The notes beneath the pieces are model-generated. The model was not told the DNA's origin, did not search any database, and worked only from the letters and a program-made list of their open reading frames with translations. From NCBI GenBank assembly GCA_022566735.1, contig JADFIG010000003.1:157521-221520 (forward strand): DNA of 64,000 nucleotides, given 5' to 3'. The translations under genes were made by a program, and so were the position numbers. The stretch's first letter is position 1; every line of letters begins with the position of its first letter. Positions 46,490-55,043 of this stretch are shown piece after piece. Source of the stretch: Pseudomonadota bacterium (GTDB lineage: Bacteria > Pseudomonadota > Gammaproteobacteria > Burkholderiales > Burkholderiaceae_C).

Positions 46490-46750
46490 TCACTTCTTGC
46501 TGCAGGCGGCGTCCATCTTGTCCTTCTTGGCGCAAGAGGCCTCCTTCTTGCTGCAAGAGCCTTCCTTCTTCGAGCAGGCAGCGTCGGAGGCACCGGCCGC
46601 GGCCGCGGAAGCCCCGGAGGCAGCGGCCTTGGCGGAGGCCGCCTTCTTGCTGCAGGAACCGGCGCCGCACTTCTTGTCGGCGGCTGCGCCCGCGAAGGCC
46701 GTCGAGGCGGCAAGGGTGGCGGCGAGGGTGGCGATGGCTTTGAGGTTCAT
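46490..46750 (-). CDS. Candidate copper-binding RiPP precursor (HvfA/bufferin-like)
   Basis: An 86-residue precursor. A Sec signal peptide (MNLKAIATLAATLAASTAFA) is followed by a low-complexity core with six Cys: C28, C33, C59, C66, C73 and C83. Five of them sit in the repeated unit [GA][SA]C[SA]KK (GSCSKK, AACSKK, GSCSKK, ASCAKK, AACSKK). An Ala/Ser spacer (residues 37-58) separates the first two Cys from the rest. The EGSC and EASC steps recall the EGKCG repeats of HvfA. The adjacent DUF692 enzyme strongly suggests that the Cys are modified after translation. AGGA precedes the ATG at 46750. Confidence 0.85.
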   Translation of the reverse strand: MNLKAIATLAATLAASTAFAGAAADKKCGAGSCSKKAASAKAAASGASAAAAGASDAACSKKEGSCSKKEASCAKKDKMDAACSKK

Positions 46751-46800
46751 GGTCAGGTCCTTGTGAGGTGCGGGTGAAGCGCGGATGGGGTGGAACGGCA

Positions 46801-46815
46801 CGCACACCGTGTGCG
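46801..46815. promoter_or_regulatory. Perfect palindrome upstream of the RiPP precursor gene
   Basis: CGCACAC-C-GTGTGCG has perfect seven-base arms, 51-65 bases before the precursor start. It lies in the 136-base gap after the dienelactone hydrolase gene, where the operon promoter must be. It could be a regulator site or a leader hairpin. TGTCAGGATG further upstream is a possible sigma-factor -35 element, not proven. Confidence 0.4.
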
Positions 46816-46886
46816 CACAGGCTCTCAGTCGCGCGAGCCCCGCACATCCTGACAAGGCCTGATGCGGCAAATTGAAACAATATGTA

Positions 46887-47792
46887 TCAGACGCCGTGGT
46901 CCTTCAACCAGTCGAAGGCGAGCTTCTGCGCGTACAGCGCCGCGCCCTTGTCGTAGGTCGGGCGGTAGTCGGCGTTGAAGCCGTGGTTGACGTTGGGGAA
47001 AACGACGATTTCCGAGCCGCTGCCCGACTTGGCGATGCCGGCGCGCATCTGGTCCACCACCTCGGCCTTCACGAAGGCGTCGGTGCCGGCGTACAGGCCC
47101 AGCACGGGCACCTTGAGTTCGGCCGCGAAGTCGACCGGGTCGGCCGGCTTGATGTCGGACTTCATGCCGCTGAGCAGACCGTAGTAAGCCACCGCGGCCT
47201 TGAGCTGCGGGTTGTGGCGGGCGTAGACCCAGGCGGTGCGGCCGCCCCAGCAGTAGCCGACCAGGCCCACGCGGCGGGCGTCGGCGTGGCCGCTGGCCCT
47301 GGCGAAGGCCACGGCGGCATCCAGGTCGGCGCAGACCTGCGCGTCCGGCACCTTGGAGACCACCTGCGACAGGATCGCGCCGATGTCCGTCATCCTGGAG
47401 ACATCGCCCTGGCGCGCGAACATCTCCGGCGCGATGGCGTAGTAGCCCATCTTGGCGTAACGGCGGCACATGTCCTTGATGTGCTCGTGCACGCCGAAGA
47501 TCTCCTGCACCACCAGCACCACGGGGTGCTTGCCGGCCTTGGCCGGGCGGGCCACGTAGGCCGGGATCTTGCCGTCGGCCACGGGCAGGCTGACCTCGCC
47601 GGCCACCAGGCCCCGGGTGTCGGTGGTGATGGCCTGGGCCAGCACGGGTTGCGCCGCCACGGCAAAGCCGCTGGCCAGCGAGGTGACGACGAAGGAGCGG
47701 CGCGACAGGCCTTCGGCGGCACCGGGCACGCCGGAGGCGGAGGCGGGGTTCTGGAAGTCGATCGGCTTGACGCCGTAGTCCATCAGCTTCAT
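46887..47792 (-). CDS. Secreted dienelactone hydrolase-family protein (Tat signal)
   Basis: A 301-residue alpha/beta hydrolase with a twin-arginine signal (LSRRSFVVTSLASGFAVAAQ) and a 25-residue N-terminal extension. The nucleophile is Cys in GLVGYCWGGRTAWVYA, as in dienelactone hydrolase, with the Glu in VVQEIFGVHEHIKDMC, the Asp in YAGTDAFVKAE and the His in FPNVNHGFNADYRPTYDKG. AGAGGA precedes the ATG at 47792. It is on the same strand just upstream of the RiPP operon but separated by a promoter-sized gap, so common regulation is not certain. Confidence 0.9.
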   Translation of the reverse strand: MKLMDYGVKPIDFQNPASASGVPGAAEGLSRRSFVVTSLASGFAVAAQPVLAQAITTDTRGLVAGEVSLPVADGKIPAYVARPAKAGKHPVVLVVQEIFGVHEHIKDMCRRYAKMGYYAIAPEMFARQGDVSRMTDIGAILSQVVSKVPDAQVCADLDAAVAFARASGHADARRVGLVGYCWGGRTAWVYARHNPQLKAAVAYYGLLSGMKSDIKPADPVDFAAELKVPVLGLYAGTDAFVKAEVVDQMRAGIAKSGSGSEIVVFPNVNHGFNADYRPTYDKGAALYAQKLAFDWLKDHGV

Positions 47793-47996
47793 TCGGATTC
47801 CTCTGGAGGTGGGTTGGAAGGCGGCTGTGATTGAAGCAGCAAGGCCAAGCCCCTGCGGCGTGCTCGCCTTTGGCCTGGTCCTTGCTTTTGATGTGCCACA
47901 AGGATCAGTTCCCTGCCACACGGCCACCGTGAGCTTGCCATGGTTTCGTCACATGGCCCGCCCAGACTGAATCCTCTTCAACCGGGAGGGGTGCAG

Positions 47997-50030
47997 ATGC
48001 AGAAGAGTCAGGCGGTGGCCATGCTGGGACAGCGGGGCCTGATGATGCCGGTGTGGGTCAACGCGGCCCTGGCGGCCAATGACCGGCTCAAGCTCTACCT
48101 CAGCGTGCTGCAGGCCGCCGTGGCCCATGCCGACCACCCCGAGCGCGACGCGCTGGACCTGGGCCGCGAACTCGCCGCCCTGGGCCTGGGGGCGGCCACC
48201 TGGCTGCACGACCTGCCCGCCGGCGCCAGCCGGGTGCGTGGCAGCGCGCACCACGATGGCGCACACGACCATGGCCATGACCATGCGCACGGCAAGGACG
48301 GCCGCGGCGACATCCTGCTCATCCCCGAGCTCGACCGCCTGGTGGCCGCCCTCAACGACGACCTCGCCATCATGGCCCGACCGGTGCTGGAGTCCAGCAC
48401 CACCGACGCCGAGCCCCACCTGCGCGTGCACCAGTGGCAGGAGTGGCTGGACGCGCTGCACGGGGAACAGCTCGACCGCCAGCAGCTGCACAGCCTCACG
48501 CACGGCCACCGCCACGAGGACCACAGCGACGACAGCCTGCACCTGCTCATCATGGACCTGCACAAGGCCATCAACCGCCTGGCCGCCGAGCTGGCCAGCG
48601 AAGTCATCGCCGGGGCCCACGTCTGGCAACTGGCCGACGACGACCGCCCGCTGGTCGAGGCCTTCATGCGCGGCCTGCACCGCACCGCCCCGCTGAAGTT
48701 CGACCACCCCGGCCTGGACACCGCGGCCACGCGCGACGGCGAGCGCCTGCTGCTGCAAAACGACATCGGCACCAACGACGCGCACGTGCTGGTCATCAAT
48801 GTGCAGGGGCTGGAAGTCACCCTCACCTACTCCGACCTGCACCGCACCCGCTTCGCCTTCTTCCAGGCCCTGCTCAACCCGCTGGGCGCGAGCTGGTCGG
48901 ACATGTCCTCGCGCGTGGCCCCCGACCTCAACGAAGGCCAGGCCTACACCGTGGGCAACGCCCGCTTCGAGTGCGAAGACCGCATCCGCCTGGCACGCAC
49001 GCTCGAAGGCATCGGCGCGGCCATCGTCTTCCTCATCGACTGGAACCGCGCCCGCAAGCGCCTGGTCAACTTCGTCGACAAAGAAGGCGCCATCGCCGTG
49101 CTGACCGCCGCGGCCGACAACGAGGTCGGCCACATGGCCTGGCTGAAGGCCGGGGGCGAGCGCCTGATCTTCTCGGCCATGCAGGCCGTGGGCAGCGGCA
49201 CCTTCCGCATCGGCGACCGCCTCGACGAGGTGCTGGGCGAGACGCAGGCGCGCACCTTCCTGCTCGACGTCATGCGCCTGTCCACCCAGGCCCTGATGAA
49301 CGGCCAGCCCATCGCCCTGGTGGCCGACGAAACCCGCATGCTGCTGGCCCGCCAGGTGCAGCGCCGCACCACCGAGTTCGACCTGCTCGACGAGCACGCC
49401 GCCTACTGCCAGACCCTGGCCCAGGCCGTCAGCGACGCGCTCGACCACGGCCACGACGGCCTGCGCGAGGTCGCCGATGACGTGGCCGCCCGCGCCAAGG
49501 CCTGGGAGCGCCGCGCCGACCACATCGTCATGCAGGCCCGCGACGAGGCCACCCGCCTGCCGCGCTGGCAGCCCGTGGCGCGCCTGCTGACCATCTCCGA
49601 CGACGTGGCCGACGCGCTGGAAGAAGCCGCCTTCATGCTCAGCCTCATCGCCGACCACCACCAGAAGGGCTGGACGCAGGAGGTGCGCCAGGCCCTGTCC
49701 CGGCTGGCGCAGACGGTGCTGCAGGCCACGCAGGACCACATCCGCGCCCTGGCGATCGCCCGCCACCTCGGCGAGCAGGGCGAGCCCGGCAGCAGCGAGG
49801 ACAGCGATGCCTTCCTGGCCGCCACCTGGGCCGTGCTGCGGGCCGAGCGCCAGTGCGACGACCTGCTGCGCCAGGCCCGCCGCGCCATCCTGCACGCGCT
49901 GGAAGACGCGCCCTCGCTGATGCTGGCCAACGACCTGGCCCTGACGCTGGAGCTGGCCTCCGACCGCCTGCTGTCGGCCAGCTACGCGCTGCGCGAGGTG
50001 GTGTTCAACAAGGCCGCCACGGTGGCCTGA
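47997..50030 (+). CDS. Large PhoU-like protein with histidine-rich inserts
   Basis: A 677-residue soluble, largely helical protein. The C-terminal third (FDLLDEHAAYCQTLAQAVSD, RADHIVMQARDEATRL, ISDDVADALEEAAFML) looks like a DUF47/PhoU-type helical bundle. The N-terminal half contains two His/Asp clusters (about residues 82-105 with HDHGHDHAHGKDG; about 160-178 with THGHRHEDHSDD), probably metal-binding. A central part (residues about 250-430) has no family I recognise. GGGAGGGG precedes the ATG at 47997. It is followed after 32 bases by a PPDK-like gene, so the two are probably one operon. Confidence 0.65.
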   Translation: MQKSQAVAMLGQRGLMMPVWVNAALAANDRLKLYLSVLQAAVAHADHPERDALDLGRELAALGLGAATWLHDLPAGASRVRGSAHHDGAHDHGHDHAHGKDGRGDILLIPELDRLVAALNDDLAIMARPVLESSTTDAEPHLRVHQWQEWLDALHGEQLDRQQLHSLTHGHRHEDHSDDSLHLLIMDLHKAINRLAAELASEVIAGAHVWQLADDDRPLVEAFMRGLHRTAPLKFDHPGLDTAATRDGERLLLQNDIGTNDAHVLVINVQGLEVTLTYSDLHRTRFAFFQALLNPLGASWSDMSSRVAPDLNEGQAYTVGNARFECEDRIRLARTLEGIGAAIVFLIDWNRARKRLVNFVDKEGAIAVLTAAADNEVGHMAWLKAGGERLIFSAMQAVGSGTFRIGDRLDEVLGETQARTFLLDVMRLSTQALMNGQPIALVADETRMLLARQVQRRTTEFDLLDEHAAYCQTLAQAVSDALDHGHDGLREVADDVAARAKAWERRADHIVMQARDEATRLPRWQPVARLLTISDDVADALEEAAFMLSLIADHHQKGWTQEVRQALSRLAQTVLQATQDHIRALAIARHLGEQGEPGSSEDSDAFLAATWAVLRAERQCDDLLRQARRAILHALEDAPSLMLANDLALTLELASDRLLSASYALREVVFNKAATVA

Positions 50031-50062
50031 AGCCGGCCTTCGCCCACCCATCGCCATCCACC

Positions 50063-51718
50063 ATGAGCAGCGACCTCTACCTCATCGGCTGCGGCCCGCA
50101 GGATGCCCTGGCCGCGCAACGCGCCACCGCCAGCGCCCAGACCATGGGCTTCAAGGCCTGGAACCTGCTGCGCATGGCCGACATCGGCCTGACCGTGCCA
50201 CCGGCCTTCGTGCTGGGCACGGCTTTTTGCACCGATGCCGACAGCCGCTGCCAGGCCGGCCGCCCCGCCACCTGGGCCGACGGCCTGCGTGCCCTGGAGG
50301 CGCGCTGCGGCCTGGGCCTGGGCGACCGGCGCCGCCCGCTGCTGCTGTCGGTGCGCTCGGGCGCGCCCGTTTCCATGCCCGGCATGATGGAGACGCTGCT
50401 CAACATCGGGCTGTGCGACGCCACCCTGCCCGGCCTGATCCGCCAGGGCGGCAACCCGCGCCTGGCCTGGGACGCCTACCGCCGCCTGGTGGCCAGCTTC
50501 GGCGAGGTCGTGGCCGGCATCCCCGGTGAGCGCTTCGAGGCGCAGGTGACCGCGCTCACCGCCGGCCGCGACGAACGCACGCTGGACTTCGCCGAACTGC
50601 GCACCCTCACCCAGCAGCACCTCGATGCCTACGTCCGCGAGGCCGGCCGGCCCTTCCCGCAGGACCCGGTCGCGCAGCTCTCGCAGGCCATCTCGGCCGT
50701 GCTGGCGTCCTGGCAGTCCCCCAAGGCCATCGAATACCGCCGCGTCAACCAGCTGCCCGACACCCTGGGCACGGCGGTGACGGTGCAGACCATGGTCTTC
50801 GGCAACGCGGGCGGCCACTCGGGCGCCGGCGTCGGCTTCACCCGCGACCCGGCCACCGGCGAGCCGCACCTGTGGGTGGACTTCCTCTTCAACGCGCAGG
50901 GCGAGGACGTGGTCTCGGGCCGCCGCAGCGCCCACGGCCACGACGCCCTGGCCCAGGTCCTGCCGGCCGCCTGGACGGCGCTGCAGGAAGCCGCCCACCA
51001 GCTGGAGCTGCACCTGGGCGACATGCAGGACTTCGAATTCACCGTGCAGGACGGCCGGCTCTACATGCTGCAGACCCGCAACGGCAAGCGCACGCCGCAG
51101 GCCGCCGCCCGCATCGCCCTCGACCTGTTCGACGAAGGCCTGATCACCGCGGAGGTGGCGCGCCAGCGCACGGCCGGCCTCACCCGCGAGATGCTGTCGC
51201 GCACCCGCGTGGTCGCCGATGGCCCGCAGGACGCCAGCGCCAGCGCGCCGGAAGGCGGCACGCTGGCGCCGCAGGCCCTGCAGCCCCTCGCCAGCGCCGC
51301 CACGGCCTGCAGCGGCGTGGCCTGCGGCGAGATCGCCTTCGACGAGGCCCGCGCCCGTGCGCGCCACGCCGCCGGGGCGCAAGTCATCCTGCTGCGCCGC
51401 GACGCCGAGACCAGCGACATCGCAGCGCTGGAAGCCGCGCAAGGCCTGCTGACGGCCCGCGGCGCCCGCACCTCGCACGCCGCCGTGGTGGCCCGCCAGA
51501 TGGGCAAGGTCTGCCTGGTGGGCTGCGCCGCGCTGCACCTCGACGAGGCCGCCCGCACCGCCACCTTCGACACCCGCGAGGGCGAGGTCGTGCTGCGCGA
51601 AGGCGAGGTGCTCACGCTGGATGGCAACGAAGGCCGCATCTACCCGGGCGCGGTGCGCACCGAGGTCGAAGAACCCGTCGAGCTGCTGGCCCGGCTGGAC
51701 CGCCTGGCCACGGCCTGA
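50063..51718 (+). CDS. Pyruvate phosphate dikinase-like protein without PEP domain
   Basis: The 551 residues contain the ATP-grasp nucleotide domain (MGFKAWNLLRMADIGLTVPPAF, LLLSVRSGAPVSMPGMMETLL, NAGGHSGAGVGFTRDPATGE, LQTRNGKRTPQAA) and the swivelling phosphohistidine domain with the catalytic His in ARGARTSHAAVVARQMGK. It ends soon after. True PPDK has about 870 residues with a C-terminal PEP/pyruvate TIM barrel, which is absent here and not encoded just downstream. The protein could phosphorylate its own His from ATP and pass the phosphate to another partner. It is paired with the PhoU-like gene. Confidence 0.85.
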   Translation: MSSDLYLIGCGPQDALAAQRATASAQTMGFKAWNLLRMADIGLTVPPAFVLGTAFCTDADSRCQAGRPATWADGLRALEARCGLGLGDRRRPLLLSVRSGAPVSMPGMMETLLNIGLCDATLPGLIRQGGNPRLAWDAYRRLVASFGEVVAGIPGERFEAQVTALTAGRDERTLDFAELRTLTQQHLDAYVREAGRPFPQDPVAQLSQAISAVLASWQSPKAIEYRRVNQLPDTLGTAVTVQTMVFGNAGGHSGAGVGFTRDPATGEPHLWVDFLFNAQGEDVVSGRRSAHGHDALAQVLPAAWTALQEAAHQLELHLGDMQDFEFTVQDGRLYMLQTRNGKRTPQAAARIALDLFDEGLITAEVARQRTAGLTREMLSRTRVVADGPQDASASAPEGGTLAPQALQPLASAATACSGVACGEIAFDEARARARHAAGAQVILLRRDAETSDIAALEAAQGLLTARGARTSHAAVVARQMGKVCLVGCAALHLDEAARTATFDTREGEVVLREGEVLTLDGNEGRIYPGAVRTEVEEPVELLARLDRLATA

Positions 51719-51757
51719 GCCCCGCCGGGCTGCGCGCCCGGCCCCAGGGCACGCCCC

Positions 51758-54418
51758 TCACAGCCCGAAGCGCCGGCGCATCACCCCCATCACCGTGTGG
51801 GTCAGCGTCAGGTAGCACAGCAGGATGGCCGCCACCCAGGGCCAGTAATGCCAGGGCAGCGCCACCAGGCCCAGCGACGGCGCCAGCGGCGAGTACGGCA
51901 GCCACACGCCCACCGCGCAGATGCTCAGCGAGGTGACCATCAGCGGCAGGCTGGCGCGGCTTTGCAGCAAAGGGATGCGCTGCGTGCGGATGACGTGGAT
52001 GATCAGCGTCTGCGACAGCAGCGACTCCACGAACCAGCCCGTGTGGAACAGCGCCGCCTGGGCCGGCGTCTGCGCGCCGAAGCCCCAGAACATCAGCGCG
52101 TAGGTGACGTAGTCGAAGATCGAGCTGATGGGCCCGACCATCAGCATGAAGCGCGCGATGTGGTTGATCTCCCATTTGCGCGGCTTGCGCAACTCCTCCT
52201 CGTCGACCGTGTCGGTGGGGATGGCCGTCTGCGAGATGTCGTAGAGCAGGTTGTTGCTCAGCACCTGGATGGGCGCCATGGGCAGGAAGGGCAGCCAGGC
52301 GCTGGCGCCCAGCACGCTGAACATGTTGCCGAAGTTGGAACTCGCGCCCATGCGGATGTACTTCAGCAGGTTGGCGAAGACCTTGCGCCCCTCGGTCACG
52401 CCCTCGTCGAGCACCAGCAGGCTTTTCTCCAGCAGGATGATGTCGGCCGACTCCTTGGCGATGTCCACCGCCGTGTCCACCGAGATGCCCACGTCCGCCG
52501 CCTTCAGCGCCGGCCCGTCGTTGATGCCATCGCCCATGTAGCCCACCACATGGCCCTGCGCCCGCAAGGCCTCGATGACGCGCGCCTTCTGCCCCGGCGA
52601 GAGCTTGGCGAAGACCTGCGTGTCGGCCACGGCATGGCGCAAGGCCACGTCGTTCATGGCCTCGATGTCGCGGCCCAGCAGCACGCGCTCGGCGTCCAGC
52701 CCCACGTCGCGACAGACCTTGCGCGTCACCACCTCGTTGTCGCCGGTGAGGATCTTCACCGCCACGCCGTGCGCCGCCAGCGCCGCCAAGGCCGGCTTGG
52801 CCGACTCCTTGGGCGGGTCCAGGAAGGCAATGTGACCCAGCAGGACCAGCTCGGCCTCGTCGGCCACCGTCAGCGCCTGCGGCTGGCCGGGCACGGCGGC
52901 CGGCAAGGGCTTGTAGGCGATGGCGATGACGCGGAAGCCATCTTCATTGAGCCGCCGGCTCGCCGCCTGCACCTCGGCCAGGTGGGAGGCGTCCAGCTCG
53001 ATCAACTCGCCGCCGACCTCGGCTTGGCGGCACACGCTGAAGACCTCTTCCACCGCGCCCTTGCAGATCAGCAGGTGCTCGTCGCCCCGCGCCAGCACCA
53101 CCGACATGCGCCGGCGCTGGAAGTCGAAGGGGATCTCGTCGACCTTCTGGTAGAGCCCCTGCGCGTGCAGCTTGTCGTGCACCTCGGCGTACTTCAGCAC
53201 GGCCACATCGAGCAGGTTCTTCAGGCCCGACTGGTAATGGCTGTTGAGGTAGGCGAAGTCGAGCACGCGGTCGCTGGGCTCGCCGCGCAGGTCCACGTAC
53301 TTCTCCAGGATGATGTGGTCTTGCGTGAGCGTGCCGGTCTTGTCGGTGCAGAGCACGTCCATGGCGCCGATGTTCTGGATGGCGTCCAGGCGCTTGACGA
53401 TGACCTTCTTGCGCGACATGGTCAGCGCGCCCTTGGCCAGGTTCACCGTCACCAGCATGGGCAGCATCTCGGGCGTCAGGCCCACGGCCACGGCGGTGGC
53501 GAACAGCAGCGCCTCCAGCCAGTCGTGCTTGCTCAGGCCGTTGATGAGGAAGACCAGCGGCACCATCACCGCCATGAAGCGCAGCATCAGCCAGGTGAAC
53601 TTGTCGATGCCGCGCTCGAAGCTGGTCTGCACGCGCTCGCCCGTCAGCGCCTCGGCGATGCCGCCGAACACCGCCCGCGCGCCGGTGTGCACCACCACCG
53701 CCGTGGCCGAGCCGCTGGCCACGTGCGTGCCCATGAAGCAGGTGTTGCGCAGCGCCAGGGCCTCGCCCTGCGCGATGGCCTCGGGCGTTTCGGCCAGGGC
53801 GTGCTTTTCGGCGGGCACGGACTCGCCGGTCAGCGCCGCCTCGTTGACGAAGAAATCGCGCGCGGCCAGCACGCGCACATCGGCGGGCACGAGGTCGCCG
53901 GCCGACAGGTGCAGCACATCGCCGGGCACCAGGCGCTCGATGGGGCACTCCTCGGTGGCATGGTCGCCCGCCAGCCCAGGCCGGTGCACAGACGCCGTGG
54001 TGTGCACCATGGCGCGCAAGGCCGCGGCGGCCCGGCCGGAGCGCCGCTCCTGCCACATCCCCAGCGTCAGGCTGAGCGCCACCATCAGGAAGATGATGAC
54101 GGCCGACTCGGCATTGCCCGACAGCAGGGACACGCCCGACAGCGTCAGCAGCAGGATGTTGAGCGGGTTGACCAGGCGCCGCAGCAACTGGTGCCACCAG
54201 CCCGCCTCGGCGCGCTGGCCCACGGCATTGGCCCCGTGGCGGCGCAGGCGGCGCGCTGCCTCGTCCTTCGGCAGGCCCTCGGCGTGGCTGTCGAGGGCCT
54301 GCAGGGCCGCTGGCGGCTGCAGCGCCGCCACCGCCAGCAGCGCGCGGCGGGAGGTGGCCTCCAGGGCCTGGGCATCCTCACGGGTGTGGCCGCGGGCTGG
54401 GGAAGGTGCGGTGCTCAT
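51758..54418 (-). CDS. mgtA: Magnesium-translocating P-type ATPase
   Basis: Imports Mg2+ down its gradient with ATP. The 886-residue product matches MgtA/MgtB in length and motifs: LTGESVPAEKH, M4 GLTPEMLPMLVTVNLAKGA, phosphorylation site LCTDKTGTLTQDHI, DNEVVTRKVC hinge and GDGINDGPALKAADVGIS. C-terminal membrane helices hold QVLSNNLLYDISQTAIPTD. In enterobacteria expression is driven by PhoPQ and a leader; no such leader can be judged here. It is convergent with the PPDK-like gene and followed upstream by Hsp20. Confidence 0.94.
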   Translation of the reverse strand: MSTAPSPARGHTREDAQALEATSRRALLAVAALQPPAALQALDSHAEGLPKDEAARRLRRHGANAVGQRAEAGWWHQLLRRLVNPLNILLLTLSGVSLLSGNAESAVIIFLMVALSLTLGMWQERRSGRAAAALRAMVHTTASVHRPGLAGDHATEECPIERLVPGDVLHLSAGDLVPADVRVLAARDFFVNEAALTGESVPAEKHALAETPEAIAQGEALALRNTCFMGTHVASGSATAVVVHTGARAVFGGIAEALTGERVQTSFERGIDKFTWLMLRFMAVMVPLVFLINGLSKHDWLEALLFATAVAVGLTPEMLPMLVTVNLAKGALTMSRKKVIVKRLDAIQNIGAMDVLCTDKTGTLTQDHIILEKYVDLRGEPSDRVLDFAYLNSHYQSGLKNLLDVAVLKYAEVHDKLHAQGLYQKVDEIPFDFQRRRMSVVLARGDEHLLICKGAVEEVFSVCRQAEVGGELIELDASHLAEVQAASRRLNEDGFRVIAIAYKPLPAAVPGQPQALTVADEAELVLLGHIAFLDPPKESAKPALAALAAHGVAVKILTGDNEVVTRKVCRDVGLDAERVLLGRDIEAMNDVALRHAVADTQVFAKLSPGQKARVIEALRAQGHVVGYMGDGINDGPALKAADVGISVDTAVDIAKESADIILLEKSLLVLDEGVTEGRKVFANLLKYIRMGASSNFGNMFSVLGASAWLPFLPMAPIQVLSNNLLYDISQTAIPTDTVDEEELRKPRKWEINHIARFMLMVGPISSIFDYVTYALMFWGFGAQTPAQAALFHTGWFVESLLSQTLIIHVIRTQRIPLLQSRASLPLMVTSLSICAVGVWLPYSPLAPSLGLVALPWHYWPWVAAILLCYLTLTHTVMGVMRRRFGL

Positions 54419-54482
54419 CGGCCCATGCTGGAAGCCTCAGATGGCAGGGCCATGACGCCCCGCCTCGCGGCGCTTCACCGCA

Positions 54483-54926
54483 TCACTCGATGGTGATGCG
54501 GCGGGTGCCAGGCACGGCCTTCTTCTTGGGCAGGCTGAGCTCCAGCACGCCGTTGTTGAAGCTGGCCTTGACTTGCGCCTCGTCGATGTCGTGCGCCAGC
54601 TGGAAGGAGCGCGACACCTGGCCGTAATAGCGCTCGGAGCGCAGCACGCGCTCGCCGTCCTTCACTTCCTTTTCCTGCTTGACCTCGGAGCTGATGGACA
54701 CCTGGTTGCCGTCCACCTCGACGTGGATGTCTTCCTTGCGCGCCCCGGGGATCTCCGCGTGCACGAGGTAGGCCTCGTCCTGCTCCTTGACGTCCATCTT
54801 GATGGACTGGGGCTGCAGGTGGGCCTGCAGTTGCGTCGACAGGTGCGCCGGCAGGTCCAGCGGCTTGACGAAGAAACCGCGGAACAGGTCGTCCAGCGGC
54901 TGGGTGTAGCGAGACAGCTGGTTCAT
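54483..54926 (-). CDS. Hsp20 small heat-shock protein
   Basis: A 147-residue ATP-independent holdase chaperone. The alpha-crystallin domain spans about residues 40-140: MDVKEQDEAYLVHAEIPGAR, KEDIHVEVDGNQVSIS, RSERYYGQVSRSFQL, and the typical ASFNNGVLELSLPKK near the end. The C-terminal RRITIE carries the I-x-I-like anchor motif for oligomer assembly. AGGAG precedes the ATG at 54926. It is upstream of mgtA on the same strand with 64 bases between; heat-shock promoter elements were not identified. Confidence 0.93.
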   Translation of the reverse strand: MNQLSRYTQPLDDLFRGFFVKPLDLPAHLSTQLQAHLQPQSIKMDVKEQDEAYLVHAEIPGARKEDIHVEVDGNQVSISSEVKQEKEVKDGERVLRSERYYGQVSRSFQLAHDIDEAQVKASFNNGVLELSLPKKKAVPGTRRITIE

Positions 54927-55043
54927 GGTGATCTCCTGTGTGAGGGGCTGAGGGGCCGGCGCCAGCGGGGAGCGCCGCCACTGCACGAGGTGCGGCAGCA
55001 GGGCCAGTATTCAAGCCCCGCGGAGATCGCGATTTGATGCCGA

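Noticed and set aside
47997..50030. Calling the 677-residue protein PhoU
   Set aside because: Only the C-terminal bundle resembles PhoU/DUF47. Length, His clusters and the central part are unlike PhoU, so it is described as PhoU-like only.
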